From JAGNLA01 sp964639885 (GTDB lineage Bacteria > Caldisericota > Caldisericia > JAAYUI01), in assembly GCA_964639885.1 (NCBI GenBank), contig CAZXEH010000001.1:229710-293709 (forward strand): a DNA stretch of 64,000 nucleotides. Direction: 5' to 3'. The position numbers and the translations under genes are program-made. The notes beneath the pieces were generated by a model, which saw nothing but the letters and a program-made list of their open reading frames with translations, searched no databases and was not told where the DNA came from. Shown here piece after piece: positions 16,946 to 25,354 of the stretch (its first letter is position 1; every line of letters begins with the position of its first letter).

Positions 16946-17902
16946 ATGAATTCAAGCATCCATCAAGGTCAGGTCTACCGGAAGAATCTTGGCAGATATC
17001 TGGTCAGGAATGAATCAGGCGACTGCCTGTGCTCAGTTACTGGCAACATGAAGAAAGACCTGGTTTTTTCGGAAGCTGACGCATCCTCTGTTGCAAAAAG
17101 GGTTGTCAGTGTCGGCAAAATCAAGGTCTCAGACCCGGTTGCAATTGCTGACTTCGTGGAATTCGAGGATTTTGGTAATGGCACCGGTCTGATAGTGAAG
17201 GTTTTGCCCAGAAAATCCAAGCTCAGCAGGAAAGACCCTGGCCCAAGACCGGTTGAACAGGTTGTTGCGGCAAACATTGATCAGGTTGTGATCTTTTTTG
17301 CCCAGAGCGAAGAAACAAAGAATTGGGCTATGCTGGACTGGCTGCTGGCTGAAGTTGAGATGACCAGACTGCCAGCACTTGTGATGATGACAAAGACAGA
17401 CCTCGTCGGTGACGATTCGATAATTGCCGATGTGAACTATTACAGGTCAATGGGCTACACGGTCATTCCAACAAGTACGGTTAGAAAAACAGGTATCGAT
17501 GAAGCTCAGGCAGCGCTAAAAGACAAAACTTCCGTCTTCATTGGCAAATCGGGGGTTGGGAAAAGCTCACTTTTAAACGCCCTGCAACCCGGGCTTGGCC
17601 TGAAAGTTGCCGAAATAAGTAGGCATATTCAAGAGGGTCGCCATACGACCACCCATCTGGAGATGTTTGATCTGGACTTTGGTGGAAAAATCATCGACAC
17701 ACCGGGTTGGAGAATCATCAGCTTCTGGAATGCCGACAATCTGTCGTTTGACTGGTGTTATCGTGATTTCAGGCCATTCCTGGGAAAGTGCAGGTTCAAC
17801 AATTGCACCCATTCGGTTGAACCTGGTTGCGCGATAAAAAACGCTGTTGAGTCAGGCGAAATCCTTGAAAGGCGTCACCAGAGCTATCTGAAGCTGATCT
17901 GA
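16946..17902 (+). CDS. rsgA: Ribosome small subunit-dependent GTPase RsgA
   Basis: RsgA is a circularly permuted GTPase that acts late in 30S assembly. An OB-fold comes first. The GTPase motifs then appear in permuted order: 'TKTD' (G4), 'GKSGVGKSS' (G1), 'GRHTTTH' (G2) and 'DTPG' (G3). The C-terminal zinc site is 'C..NNCTHSVEPGC'. The ATG at 16946 with AGGAAAGG upstream gives 318 residues. The frame stays open upstream to a TTG at 16874, and can join the Lys-rich mini-ORF by a -1 shift, so the true N-terminus is uncertain. Expression appears to be under the attenuator at 16745-16816. Confidence 0.92.
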   Translation: MNSSIHQGQVYRKNLGRYLVRNESGDCLCSVTGNMKKDLVFSEADASSVAKRVVSVGKIKVSDPVAIADFVEFEDFGNGTGLIVKVLPRKSKLSRKDPGPRPVEQVVAANIDQVVIFFAQSEETKNWAMLDWLLAEVEMTRLPALVMMTKTDLVGDDSIIADVNYYRSMGYTVIPTSTVRKTGIDEAQAALKDKTSVFIGKSGVGKSSLLNALQPGLGLKVAEISRHIQEGRHTTTHLEMFDLDFGGKIIDTPGWRIISFWNADNLSFDWCYRDFRPFLGKCRFNNCTHSVEPGCAIKNAVESGEILERRHQSYLKLI

Positions 17903-17962
17903 TGACATTTTGTACTTTGACAAACTGGAAATTTCTGCAATAATCCAGTTTGGAGGCGAAAG

Positions 17963-19288
17963 ATGAACATCGATACCGAGAGTCTTTGGAAAACGCTTGA
18001 CAGCATCAACGAGGACTTCTTTTTTGGAAGATCAATTTCGAAATCTGACAAGGCTGAGGCAGCCAAGTGGATCGCTTCCAGACAAGGCCTGAAAGGTTCA
18101 TATGGCAATATGTTTGCGCCAACTGCAACTGATTTTGGACTTTCAAGAACATTCACTGGCGAGAAAATTGCTTCCAGAGCTGCAACGGCACACATCCTCG
18201 GTGAAGAAGCGTTGAGGTGCCTGTCAAAGCTGGATGTGAAAGGTAATCAGATAGAAACAGCCTACAACCAGGCGAACCTGGACATGGCTGATCGACTTGG
18301 CGAAACAATAAACGGCAAGTTCTGCTGCGGAACATGCTCGGTTGCGATGTGGAGGAACCTTGTCGCAGGCGGACTCACCCATCAGCAAGCACGCTTGAGG
18401 GCTGGCATGCAGGAACTAAAGAAATCCAGGCTGGAAACCGGTAAATGGCGCTGGTTTCCATTNNNNNNNNNNNNNNNNNNNNNNNNNNNNNNNNNNNNNN
18501 NNNNNNNNNNNNNNNNNNNNNNNNNNNNNNNNNNNNNNNNNNNNNNNNNNNNNNNNNNNNNNCTGACCGAAGAGGATTGCATGGCATGGTGGATGGAAGG
18601 TGGGAACAATATAAGGGCTGAGTTTGTTTCAAGCGCTCTTGGTCTGGTTCACGAAGAGATAAAGATAAAATCTGAGCATTCCAGCAACGTCGACCTTTGC
18701 AGGGATCGGGAGTTTTGGAAGATCATCAGGGAAAAACTCGACAATAATTTTATCATCCTCGAAAACACTTGGCCGTTGTGGTCGGTGATCGATGGCTGGA
18801 ATGATGAAGAAAACCATGCCGAAAGAGTTGTTTTCGATGGATTCCCAATGTTTCCAAATCCGAACGGCGTTTTCCACGTTTTTGGGAAAGGTGGGGAACC
18901 AACCCCCAAAAAGGAAGCGATATCTCAGGCGCTGGAATTTGGCGAAAGATTGATGGGAACAGAGTTTGACACCAATGGGATAATGTTTGCCGATGCCATT
19001 GAAAAAACCACAAAAACTCACCTGACCAACGATCATTTCTGCGTACCGTGTGGAAACGACGATATGGGCTGCTTTACCCGTACACTCTCAAGGATCAGGG
19101 GAAGGTGCCTTTCACTCGCAGGATTTCTTGCAGAGGCCAGCGAATACATGAAATTACCTGACAAATATCTGGATCAGAAATCAAAATCGCTGGAAACTGC
19201 TGAAAAACTGCTGGCTATACTGAAAAATCCGGAACTTCCAAAGCTTTGGCATGATAAAACACAGATTATTCCGATGCTGCCGTTTTAA
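17963..19288 (+). CDS. Unrecognised protein(s) interrupted by a scaffold gap
   Basis: GGAGG precedes the ATG, and TTGACA with an AATAAT-like -10 lies upstream. The left part (17963-18462, about 166 residues) is mostly helical and contains 'FCCGTCSVAMWRNLVAGG'. The right part (18563-19288, about 242 residues) is helical with Trp-rich and Cys motifs ('HFCVPCGNDDMGC'). The frame runs through the 100-N placeholder only because of the placeholder length, so the halves could belong to one gene or two. I recognise no family and see no signal peptide. The 3' end overlaps the convergent stalk gene by 4 bp. Confidence 0.6.
   Translation: MNIDTESLWKTLDSINEDFFFGRSISKSDKAEAAKWIASRQGLKGSYGNMFAPTATDFGLSRTFTGEKIASRAATAHILGEEALRCLSKLDVKGNQIETAYNQANLDMADRLGETINGKFCCGTCSVAMWRNLVAGGLTHQQARLRAGMQELKKSRLETGKWRWFPXXXXXXXXXXXXXXXXXXXXXXXXXXXXXXXXXXLTEEDCMAWWMEGGNNIRAEFVSSALGLVHEEIKIKSEHSSNVDLCRDREFWKIIREKLDNNFIILENTWPLWSVIDGWNDEENHAERVVFDGFPMFPNPNGVFHVFGKGGEPTPKKEAISQALEFGERLMGTEFDTNGIMFADAIEKTTKTHLTNDHFCVPCGNDDMGCFTRTLSRIRGRCLSLAGFLAEASEYMKLPDKYLDQKSKSLETAEKLLAILKNPELPKLWHDKTQIIPMLPF
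18463..18562. other. Scaffold gap (100 N)
   Basis: A fixed-length run of 100 Ns. Unlike the gap in gltX, no repeated sequence flanks it, so real sequence of unknown length is probably missing. Confidence 0.95.
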
Positions 19289-19995
19289 TCGCAGAACCTG
19301 ATTGTGCCGTTCTGGCCGGTTCTGTCCCACTCGATACAGACATCAAATGCCGTGCTGATGAGACTCAGTGGCACAAACATAGTGCCATCATAAAATGTCG
19401 GCGCAGGGTTTGAGACATGGGTTTTGCCATTTACCTCGAACTCCTCGACGTCGGGAAGTATCTCAATCACTCGGTCAAGCCTGAAAATGCTTATGCTCAT
19501 GTCTTTCTGATTATAAAGCGTTGTGGCACCGAGCACGTCACAGACAAACCTTAGAGGAACAAGCGGTGTACAGCCTTTCATCCGCATCGGAGCTTTGAGT
19601 TGAATGGATCGGCCATTGAGGGTGGCCTTTTTTGAGCCGATTTTTAGCTTCAACTCTAGCGTGTTTTCTGTGGCAACCTTGATGTTTACGATCTCTACTG
19701 TCTTTGTCTTTGATTTGACCGATATTGTTCCAGAATGAGCTGTACCTTTTGGCAACAGCGACGCCCTTATGGTTATCTTTATCGTTCCTGGTGATTTGAT
19801 GGCTGTTTTATCCACCTGAATCCACAATTTGTCAGCATAAATCGTGACCTCACCGCTTGATTTTATTTGGTAGGCAACGGTTTTCTGGTTGCCTCGCAAA
19901 ATATTGCCAAAATCAACGTTTGTTTGAGCGGATCCCACGAACGAAAACGGCATGAAAAGCAAAGCAAAAGCCATGAAAACAGGGATTGTCCTCAT
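19285..19995 (-). CDS. Secreted copper amine oxidase-N (stalk) domain protein
   Basis: The 236-residue protein has a signal peptide at about 1-24. A beta-sandwich segment (28-110) follows. The stalk domain (about 110-235) has the paired signature 'PLVPLRFVCDVLGA' and 'MFVPLSLISTAF'. It is structural rather than enzymatic in most bacteria. It resembles the C-terminus of the giant protein at 208. Confidence 0.85.
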   Translation of the reverse strand: MRTIPVFMAFALLFMPFSFVGSAQTNVDFGNILRGNQKTVAYQIKSSGEVTIYADKLWIQVDKTAIKSPGTIKITIRASLLPKGTAHSGTISVKSKTKTVEIVNIKVATENTLELKLKIGSKKATLNGRSIQLKAPMRMKGCTPLVPLRFVCDVLGATTLYNQKDMSISIFRLDRVIEILPDVEEFEVNGKTHVSNPAPTFYDGTMFVPLSLISTAFDVCIEWDRTGQNGTIRFCD

Positions 19996-20028
19996 GGCTC
20001 GAAAGTGTAGTCTGGAATTGATAAACTC

Positions 20029-20442
20029 CTAGCCTTCCTCAACGTCTTCCGGTTCCGGAATGTCTTCGTAGGGCAGGCCGTTGCGCTTCTTGTAGTCGTT
20101 GATTGCCCTTGCAAGTGCGGTTTGGCCAAGCATTGAGCAGTGCATCTTGTTTGGCGGAAGTCCGCCAAGCGCCTCTGCGATTGCATTGTTTGAAACCTTC
20201 AGGGCTTCGTCGACGGTCAGACCGATAGCCATTTCCGACATCATGGATGAAACAGCGATTGCTGCTCCACAACCAAAGGTTTTGAACTTGATGTCTGTGA
20301 TGCGTCCGTCTTTGACCTTGATGTAGAACGTCATCATGTCGCCGCAGATTGGGTTTCCAACCTCGCCGATTCCGTCAGCATCGGGAATCTCGCCAACATT
20401 TCGCGGGTTTTTGAAATGCTCAATGACCTTTTGTGAATACAT
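20029..20442 (-). CDS. iscU: Fe-S cluster scaffold IscU/NifU-type
   Basis: The 137-residue scaffold has the three ligand cysteines in 'NPICGD', 'FGCGAAIA' and 'MHCSML', plus the Asp after the first Cys. An acidic C-terminal tail is extra. It overlaps the end of iscS by 23 bp and receives sulfur from it. Confidence 0.94.
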   Translation of the reverse strand: MYSQKVIEHFKNPRNVGEIPDADGIGEVGNPICGDMMTFYIKVKDGRITDIKFKTFGCGAAIAVSSMMSEMAIGLTVDEALKVSNNAIAEALGGLPPNKMHCSMLGQTALARAINDYKKRNGLPYEDIPEPEDVEEG

Positions 20443-21622
20443 CTTTATTTATCTCCTTGTCCGGACCGATTGCCGACATAGCTCGAAGCCTTGAAACAAC
20501 AGCTGGAAGCACTTCCATTACCTTGTCAACATCTTTCATTGTGTTGTCTTTGCCAAACGAAAACCTTATTGAGCCGTTGATTATGTCGTGCGGAACACAC
20601 ATTGCCAGAAGAACGTGTGAAGCAGCCAGCGATTGTGAAGTGCAAGCCGATCCCGACGACGCCTGAATGTTGCCATCCATGTCAAGCAGCATGAGCATTG
20701 CTTCACCTTCGCAATATCTGATGCTCACGTTGAGGATTTGCGGCAACCTGTTTTCACATGAGCAGTTTATTTTGATGTCGCTTATGCTTTCGGCGATCCG
20801 TTTTTGAAGTTCGTCACGAAGTTTGCCGGTATGTTCCATGTGCCATAACAGTCTTTCCCTGGCCAGCTGGGCAGCCTTTCCCATTCCGACAATGCCTGGG
20901 GTGTTGTAGGTTCCCGGCCTGATCGACTTTTCCTGACCACCGCCAACAGTCACCGGCCTGATCTTCACTCCTTTACGGATAAAGATCACACCGATTCCTT
21001 TTGGTCCGTAAAATTTGTGAGCCGAGATCGAAAGCATGTCAACTCCAAGTGCCTTCACATCAATCGGAATTTTGCCAACAGCCTGGACGGCGTCAGTGTG
21101 GAAGTAAACGCCCTTTTCCTTGCAGATTTTGGCAAGCTCTGCAATCGGCTGGATTGCTCCAACCTCGTTGTTGGCCATCATGATCGAAACGATTGCGGTT
21201 TTGTCGGTGATTGCCTGCTCAAGATCGGCCGGGTTGACTGTTCCGTCTTTGTCGACAGGTAGATAGGTCGCAGTTGCGCCGTAGTTTTTAACCAAATCCT
21301 GAACCGTGTGCAGTACGGCATGGTGTTCAATTTGTGTTGTGATGATGTGGTTCTTGTCTGGTGCAAGCCTGTAATAGGTGCCTCTGAGTGCCATGTTGTC
21401 GGCTTCGGTTCCGCCTGATGTGAAATAGATTTCGGCAGGATCGGCATTGATAAGGGCAGCAACCTGTTTCCTTGCGTTTTCAACTGCCTCGTACGCTTTT
21501 TGTCCAACCGAATGCTGGGATGAGGCGTTTCCAAATTCCTCGGTGAAATAGGGGATCATTGCTTCCAGAACTTCGGGGTCAACCGGAGTGGTGGCTGAGT
21601 GATCCAGGTAAACTGACTTCAT
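20420..21622 (-). CDS. iscS: Cysteine desulfurase IscS/NifS
   Basis: The PLP enzyme turns cysteine into alanine and a protein persulfide. The PLP lysine is in 'SAHKFYGPKG' and the active-site Cys in 'SSGSACTS'. The ATG at 21622, with GGAGG upstream, gives 400 residues. It shares ATGA with the MerR gene and overlaps iscU, forming merR-iscS-iscU. It could also feed the TusA/DsrE relay at 35-37 kb. Confidence 0.95.
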   Translation of the reverse strand: MKSVYLDHSATTPVDPEVLEAMIPYFTEEFGNASSQHSVGQKAYEAVENARKQVAALINADPAEIYFTSGGTEADNMALRGTYYRLAPDKNHIITTQIEHHAVLHTVQDLVKNYGATATYLPVDKDGTVNPADLEQAITDKTAIVSIMMANNEVGAIQPIAELAKICKEKGVYFHTDAVQAVGKIPIDVKALGVDMLSISAHKFYGPKGIGVIFIRKGVKIRPVTVGGGQEKSIRPGTYNTPGIVGMGKAAQLARERLLWHMEHTGKLRDELQKRIAESISDIKINCSCENRLPQILNVSIRYCEGEAMLMLLDMDGNIQASSGSACTSQSLAASHVLLAMCVPHDIINGSIRFSFGKDNTMKDVDKVMEVLPAVVSRLRAMSAIGPDKEINKDVFTKGH

Positions 21623-21921
21623 TTTGCCTCCACGTTGAGCTTCAGGCACGATTTGATGCGGTCGCAGTGCCTGCTTGTGCAGGTATCGAGAATCTCGAGG
21701 ATTTTTTTGACTCCCTGCAGGTTTATTCCAGCTTCCGACGTCAGGCGTTTGATGAGTTCAAGACGGTCGACGTCCTCCAAAGAATACAGTCTACGAGAGC
21801 CTTTGTCGGCTCTGGTAGGTGTGAGTAATCCCGACTTTTCCCAAAGCCTCAGGGTTTGCTCACAGACACCGATCAAGTCTGCAACTACTGAAATTGGCAA
21901 TGCTGGTCTGTCTGATTCCAT
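21619..21921 (-). CDS. MerR-family regulator of the isc operon
   Basis: About 100 residues. The winged helix ('LIGVCEQTLRLWEKSGLLTP') is followed by the 'SRRLYSLEDVDRL' wing and a coiled-coil helix. Three cysteines near the C-terminus (CTSRHCDRIKSC) could sense metal, redox or Fe-S state. The frame extends to 21957 but a TTGACA-16-TACTAT promoter occupies that stretch. The ATG at 21921, 8 bases after the -10 box, is the likely leaderless start. Confidence 0.88.
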   Translation of the reverse strand: MESDRPALPISVVADLIGVCEQTLRLWEKSGLLTPTRADKGSRRLYSLEDVDRLELIKRLTSEAGINLQGVKKILEILDTCTSRHCDRIKSCLKLNVEAK

Positions 21922-21929
21922 CTGCGTTG

Positions 21930-21957
21930 ATAGTAATCTTATAAAGAGTATTGTCAA
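21930..21957 (-). promoter_or_regulatory. Promoter of merR-iscS-iscU (leaderless)
   Basis: On the minus strand, TTGACA (21952-21957) and TACTAT (21930-21935) are spaced 16 bp. Eight bases separate the -10 box from the merR ATG, with no ribosome site. Confidence 0.65.
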
Positions 21958-22147
21958 GTAACATTATCATTATATTTTTACTATTGCTATTAATATTTGT
22001 AGAGTTGAAGTCCTTTACAAATTCTTTATTGATACTCATGGCAACTTACAAATCATTCTTAATACAACTTTGCTGTTTTTTTAAAATCAGAGAAGAATTG
22101 ACGCAAAAGTCAAATAAAAAATTCTTCAAAACCCCCAGGAGGCAGTT

Positions 22148-22522
22148 ATGTCGAAACTTGATGATGTGTTGTTGGCTTTCAGGAACGATGTTGACGGTTT
22201 CGTTTCAACCGACATCGTCAGCATTGAAGATGGAATGAGTATCGCAGGTGGATCAATCTTTGCCAACTTTGATTCATCGGTGGCATCGGCCGAGTTTGCC
22301 TTTGTTTCAAAGGCAGCAATCAGGGCTCTGAAATCTATTGGAAACGAAACAATTGAGGATATCCTTATCACAACGGACAAATCTTATGTCATTCTTCGCC
22401 TGCTTGGCCCAAGCAACTACTATCATGGTCTTGCAATAAACAAGACAAACGGCAATCTTGGAAGATCAAGACTTGTAATGAAGAATTACGAAGCAAAGAT
22501 CATTTCCTCAATGCCGATCTGA
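22148..22522 (+). CDS. Roadblock/LC7-like domain protein
   Basis: The 124-residue single-domain protein has the alpha/beta roadblock fold, with 'VSIEDGMSIAG' near the start and 'YVILRLLG' later. Bacterial members often regulate Ras-like GTPases of the MglA type, but no GTPase gene is nearby. AGGAGG precedes the ATG, and a terminator follows, so it is a single-gene unit. Confidence 0.72.
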   Translation: MSKLDDVLLAFRNDVDGFVSTDIVSIEDGMSIAGGSIFANFDSSVASAEFAFVSKAAIRALKSIGNETIEDILITTDKSYVILRLLGPSNYYHGLAINKTNGNLGRSRLVMKNYEAKIISSMPI

Positions 22523-22540
22523 TCAGTAGCCTCTCGTCAA

Positions 22541-22588
22541 AAAAGCTGCCTGTAGCTTAAAGAATATGTTGCAGGCAGTTTTATTTTA
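22541..22588 (+). terminator. Terminator of the roadblock gene
   Basis: CTGCCTG (22546-22552) pairs with CAGGCAG (22572-22578), extended by flanking A/T pairs and followed by TTTTATTTT. Confidence 0.75.
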
Positions 22589-22635
22589 GACGAATATATT
22601 CTCAGTGATCAAAGAATAACCCTGTTTTGTCTTTG

Positions 22636-24474
22636 TTATTTAAAATTATGATCAGCAATAATCCTGCTGACGATATTTTGTGCATCAAGCCCATATTTGG
22701 CAAGCAGAGCCTGCCTTTTACCGATCTCCGGAAATACAGCGGGCAGGCCAATGTTTATTGTTTTTATCCCAGACAGCAAGGCGATTTTTTGGCCAACGCC
22801 ACCCTCGATAATGCCCTCTTCGATTGTAACAATCAGCTTTTTACTTTTAGAATGTTCAATTATTGCAGTTTCATCCAATGGTTTTACGAACCGGAGATTG
22901 AGCACTGAGGATGATATTCCTTTGGTTTCAAGAATTTTGGCAGCTTCGTGGGCAGGTTTTCTCATTGATCCGAGATAGCAGATCAGGATATCATTGCCCT
23001 GAACCTCAAGTGATGCCTTGCCATACATGACCGGTGCCGATAAATCCTCGTTAACCTTGTCTTTCGGGTATCTCATGGCTGATGGTGATGGCAAGGATAC
23101 CGCCAGTTTAAGCATTTCTTCAAATTCACCAGCAGTCGAAGGCGCCATAACTGTCATGTTTGGAATGGTTGAAAGATAGGCTAAATCAAATATTCCCTGA
23201 TGTGTCGGCCCGTCGTCCGGCACCAGTCCGGCCCTGTCGATTGCGAAAACCACCGGAAGGTTGTTCAGGGCTACATCGTGGATGATCTGGTCGTAAGCTC
23301 TCTGCAAAAATGTGCTGTAGATGGCAACAACAGGTTTCATGCCGTTTTTTGCAAGCGATGCGCCAACTGTTACTGCCAAAGGTTCTGCGATGCCAACGTC
23401 AATCACTTTGTCTGGAAACTTTTCACCCAGAATTGATAGTCCGGTGCCTTCAGACATTGCTGCGGTTATTCCGACAATTCTTTCATCTTTTGCCGAAAGT
23501 CTGGACATGGTTTCGCCAAAAAGGGCTGAGTAGGACTTGTCTGCCGGTTTTGTGTCACCGTTCTCAAGTGAAAAGGGAGCGGTTCCGTGGAACTGGGTCG
23601 GTTTGCACTCGGCAAAATCACAACCCTTGCCCTTTTTTGTTTTGACGTGCAGCAATACCGGCATGTTGAACTTCTTGATGTGACCAAGGAAGGTGACCAT
23701 CGTTGAAATGTCGTGCCCGTCAACTGGCCCAAGGTATTTGAAGCCCAGTTGTTCAAAAATCTGGTCTGCCATCAAGGCTTTTTTGAAAACAGATTTGAGT
23801 TTCATACCCTGGAAGAGCATGAACTCACCGAACTTGCCCCACCTCATGAAGGCAAGACCTATTTTTCTGGAAAAGGAGCGATAGGCCAGGGAGGCCCTGA
23901 ACTTGGAGGTTAGAAGTGACATTGCCCCGACAGAATGGCTGATGCTCATCTCGTTGTCGTTGAGGATGACCACAACGTCTGTGTCTTTCTGGCCAAGGAA
24001 GTTTAGGGCTTCGTAAGATTCTCCGCCAGTCAAACCGCCATCGCCAACCACAGCGATTATTTTCCGTCTCTCTCCTTTGAAGTCACGGGCGAGTGCCTCT
24101 CCTGCAGCCAGCCCGATTGAGGTCGAGGCGTGACCTGTGTTGTATCGGTCGTATGGCGATTCCTCAGGATTTGGGTAGCCGGAGAGCCCGTTTTCAAGCC
24201 TGATTGTGTCAAAATTTTTGTTTCTGCCGGATAAAATTTTGTGTGTGTAACACTGGTGGCCAACATCGAAAATGATCGAATCTGATGGGGGGTTGAAAAC
24301 GTAATGGATTGCAATTGTAAGATCGACCACACCAAGGTTTGACGCCAGGTGCCCGCCGTTTTTTGACATGACTGAAATGATCCGCTCCCTGATCTCTTTT
24401 GCAAGCTCCGGCAAGCGTTTGACCTCTATTTTCTTGAGGTCGATCCCTTCATTGATATCGTCAAGCAAACTCAT
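22636..24474 (-). CDS. dxs: 1-deoxy-D-xylulose-5-phosphate synthase
   Basis: This is the first enzyme of the MEP isoprenoid pathway, joining pyruvate and glyceraldehyde-3-phosphate with thiamine diphosphate. At 612 residues it is full length. The TPP motif 'GDGGLTGG...N', 'GHASTSIGLAAG' and the central transketolase domain ('AEPLAVTVGASLA') are visible. It is divergent from the CoA-binding gene with 77 bp between. Confidence 0.95.
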   Translation of the reverse strand: MSLLDDINEGIDLKKIEVKRLPELAKEIRERIISVMSKNGGHLASNLGVVDLTIAIHYVFNPPSDSIIFDVGHQCYTHKILSGRNKNFDTIRLENGLSGYPNPEESPYDRYNTGHASTSIGLAAGEALARDFKGERRKIIAVVGDGGLTGGESYEALNFLGQKDTDVVVILNDNEMSISHSVGAMSLLTSKFRASLAYRSFSRKIGLAFMRWGKFGEFMLFQGMKLKSVFKKALMADQIFEQLGFKYLGPVDGHDISTMVTFLGHIKKFNMPVLLHVKTKKGKGCDFAECKPTQFHGTAPFSLENGDTKPADKSYSALFGETMSRLSAKDERIVGITAAMSEGTGLSILGEKFPDKVIDVGIAEPLAVTVGASLAKNGMKPVVAIYSTFLQRAYDQIIHDVALNNLPVVFAIDRAGLVPDDGPTHQGIFDLAYLSTIPNMTVMAPSTAGEFEEMLKLAVSLPSPSAMRYPKDKVNEDLSAPVMYGKASLEVQGNDILICYLGSMRKPAHEAAKILETKGISSSVLNLRFVKPLDETAIIEHSKSKKLIVTIEEGIIEGGVGQKIALLSGIKTINIGLPAVFPEIGKRQALLAKYGLDAQNIVSRIIADHNFK

Positions 24475-24514
24475 TTTAGTGCAATGATGTACAATAAACC
24501 CCGTTTTTCAAGGT

Positions 24515-24543
24515 TTGTTGACCGGAAACCGGATGGGTATACC
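24515..24543 (+). promoter_or_regulatory. Promoter of the CoA-binding/thioesterase/selA/nth operon (leaderless)
   Basis: TTGTTG (24515-24520) and TATACC (24538-24543) are spaced 17 bp. The first gene's ATG (24552) is 8 bases after the -10 box. Confidence 0.5.
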
Positions 24544-24551
24544 ATGAAGCC

Positions 24552-24938
24552 ATGAACGAATATGAAATTCTCAAGTCGGCAAAGGTGATCGCGGTTCTGG
24601 GTTTTTCGCCAGATCCTTCGAGGACAAGCTGCCATGCAGCCAGTTTCCTCATCGACAAAGGCTATGAAGTTTATCTGGTCAATCCAGTTTATGAAGGCAC
24701 GCAGAGTTTTGGCAGGACGGTTATTTCGTCGCTATCCCAAGTGCCGGTTCACATCGACATAATAGACGTTTTCAGAAGATCAGAAGCAATTCCTGAGCTT
24801 GTGGATGAGATGATTGTGGTGAAGCCTGGGACTGTATGGTTCCAGCTAGGAATTTTCTCGCCTGAATCAGAGTTTAAGCTTAAGGATGCGGGCATAAATG
24901 TCGTTTCAAACAGATGCGTGATGCAGGTGCTCGGATGA
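24552..24938 (+). CDS. CoA-binding protein (YccU type)
   Basis: The 128-residue Rossmann-fold protein has 'VIAVLGFSPDPSRTSCHAASFLIDKGY' (split by the nucleotide loop) and 'VWFQLGIFSPE', both typical of the CoA_binding_2 family. Function is unsettled; related domains bind CoA. The first ORF of a tight operon, it ends overlapping the thioesterase (ATGA). Confidence 0.88.
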   Translation: MNEYEILKSAKVIAVLGFSPDPSRTSCHAASFLIDKGYEVYLVNPVYEGTQSFGRTVISSLSQVPVHIDIIDVFRRSEAIPELVDEMIVVKPGTVWFQLGIFSPESEFKLKDAGINVVSNRCVMQVLG

Positions 24939-25342
24939 CCGAATACAAGGGAACAGACACGAACTGTTTTGCCTGTGGCCGACGAAATCCTGACGGACTG
25001 CAGCTGAAGTTCGGCCATTTTGAAGGTTATGTTGAAGCCTTTTTTGACTGTCCTATAAAATTTCAAGGCTGGGATGGCATCATACATGGCGGAATAGTGT
25101 CGACACTGCTTGATGAAGTGATGTATCACGCGATGGTTGACAAACCTGATGCCTTGACTGCTGAGATGACGGTCAGATTTGTGAAGCCACTTAAAGTCGG
25201 AACAAAAGCAAGACTCGTCGGTTTTGTTGACGGTGTAAATGGCAGGATCATTACCACGAGAGGTGAGATTTACGATGAAAACGGCGTTCTCATTGCAAAA
25301 GGAACGGCCAGGTATATGATTGTACGGAAAGAACCCGCTTAA
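24935..25342 (+). CDS. PaaI-type hotdog thioesterase
   Basis: About 135 residues. The hotdog fold is indicated by 'GWDGIIHGGIVSTLLDEVM' (His-Gly-Gly turn and catalytic-site Asp/Glu) and 'TVRFVKPLKVG'. It begins with a Cys pair 'CFACG', unusual for PaaI but seen in related families. I chose the ATG at 24935, which overlaps the previous stop, over an ATG at 24914. It probably hydrolyses an acyl-CoA, fitting the CoA-binding neighbour. Confidence 0.85.
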   Translation: MTEYKGTDTNCFACGRRNPDGLQLKFGHFEGYVEAFFDCPIKFQGWDGIIHGGIVSTLLDEVMYHAMVDKPDALTAEMTVRFVKPLKVGTKARLVGFVDGVNGRIITTRGEIYDENGVLIAKGTARYMIVRKEPA

Positions 25343-25354
25343 GGAGGAACCGCA

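Noticed and set aside
18423..18600. Duplicated flanks around the second N gap, as seen in gltX
   Set aside because: Sequence left and right of 18463-18562 shows no repeat, so this gap is not an unmerged overlap.
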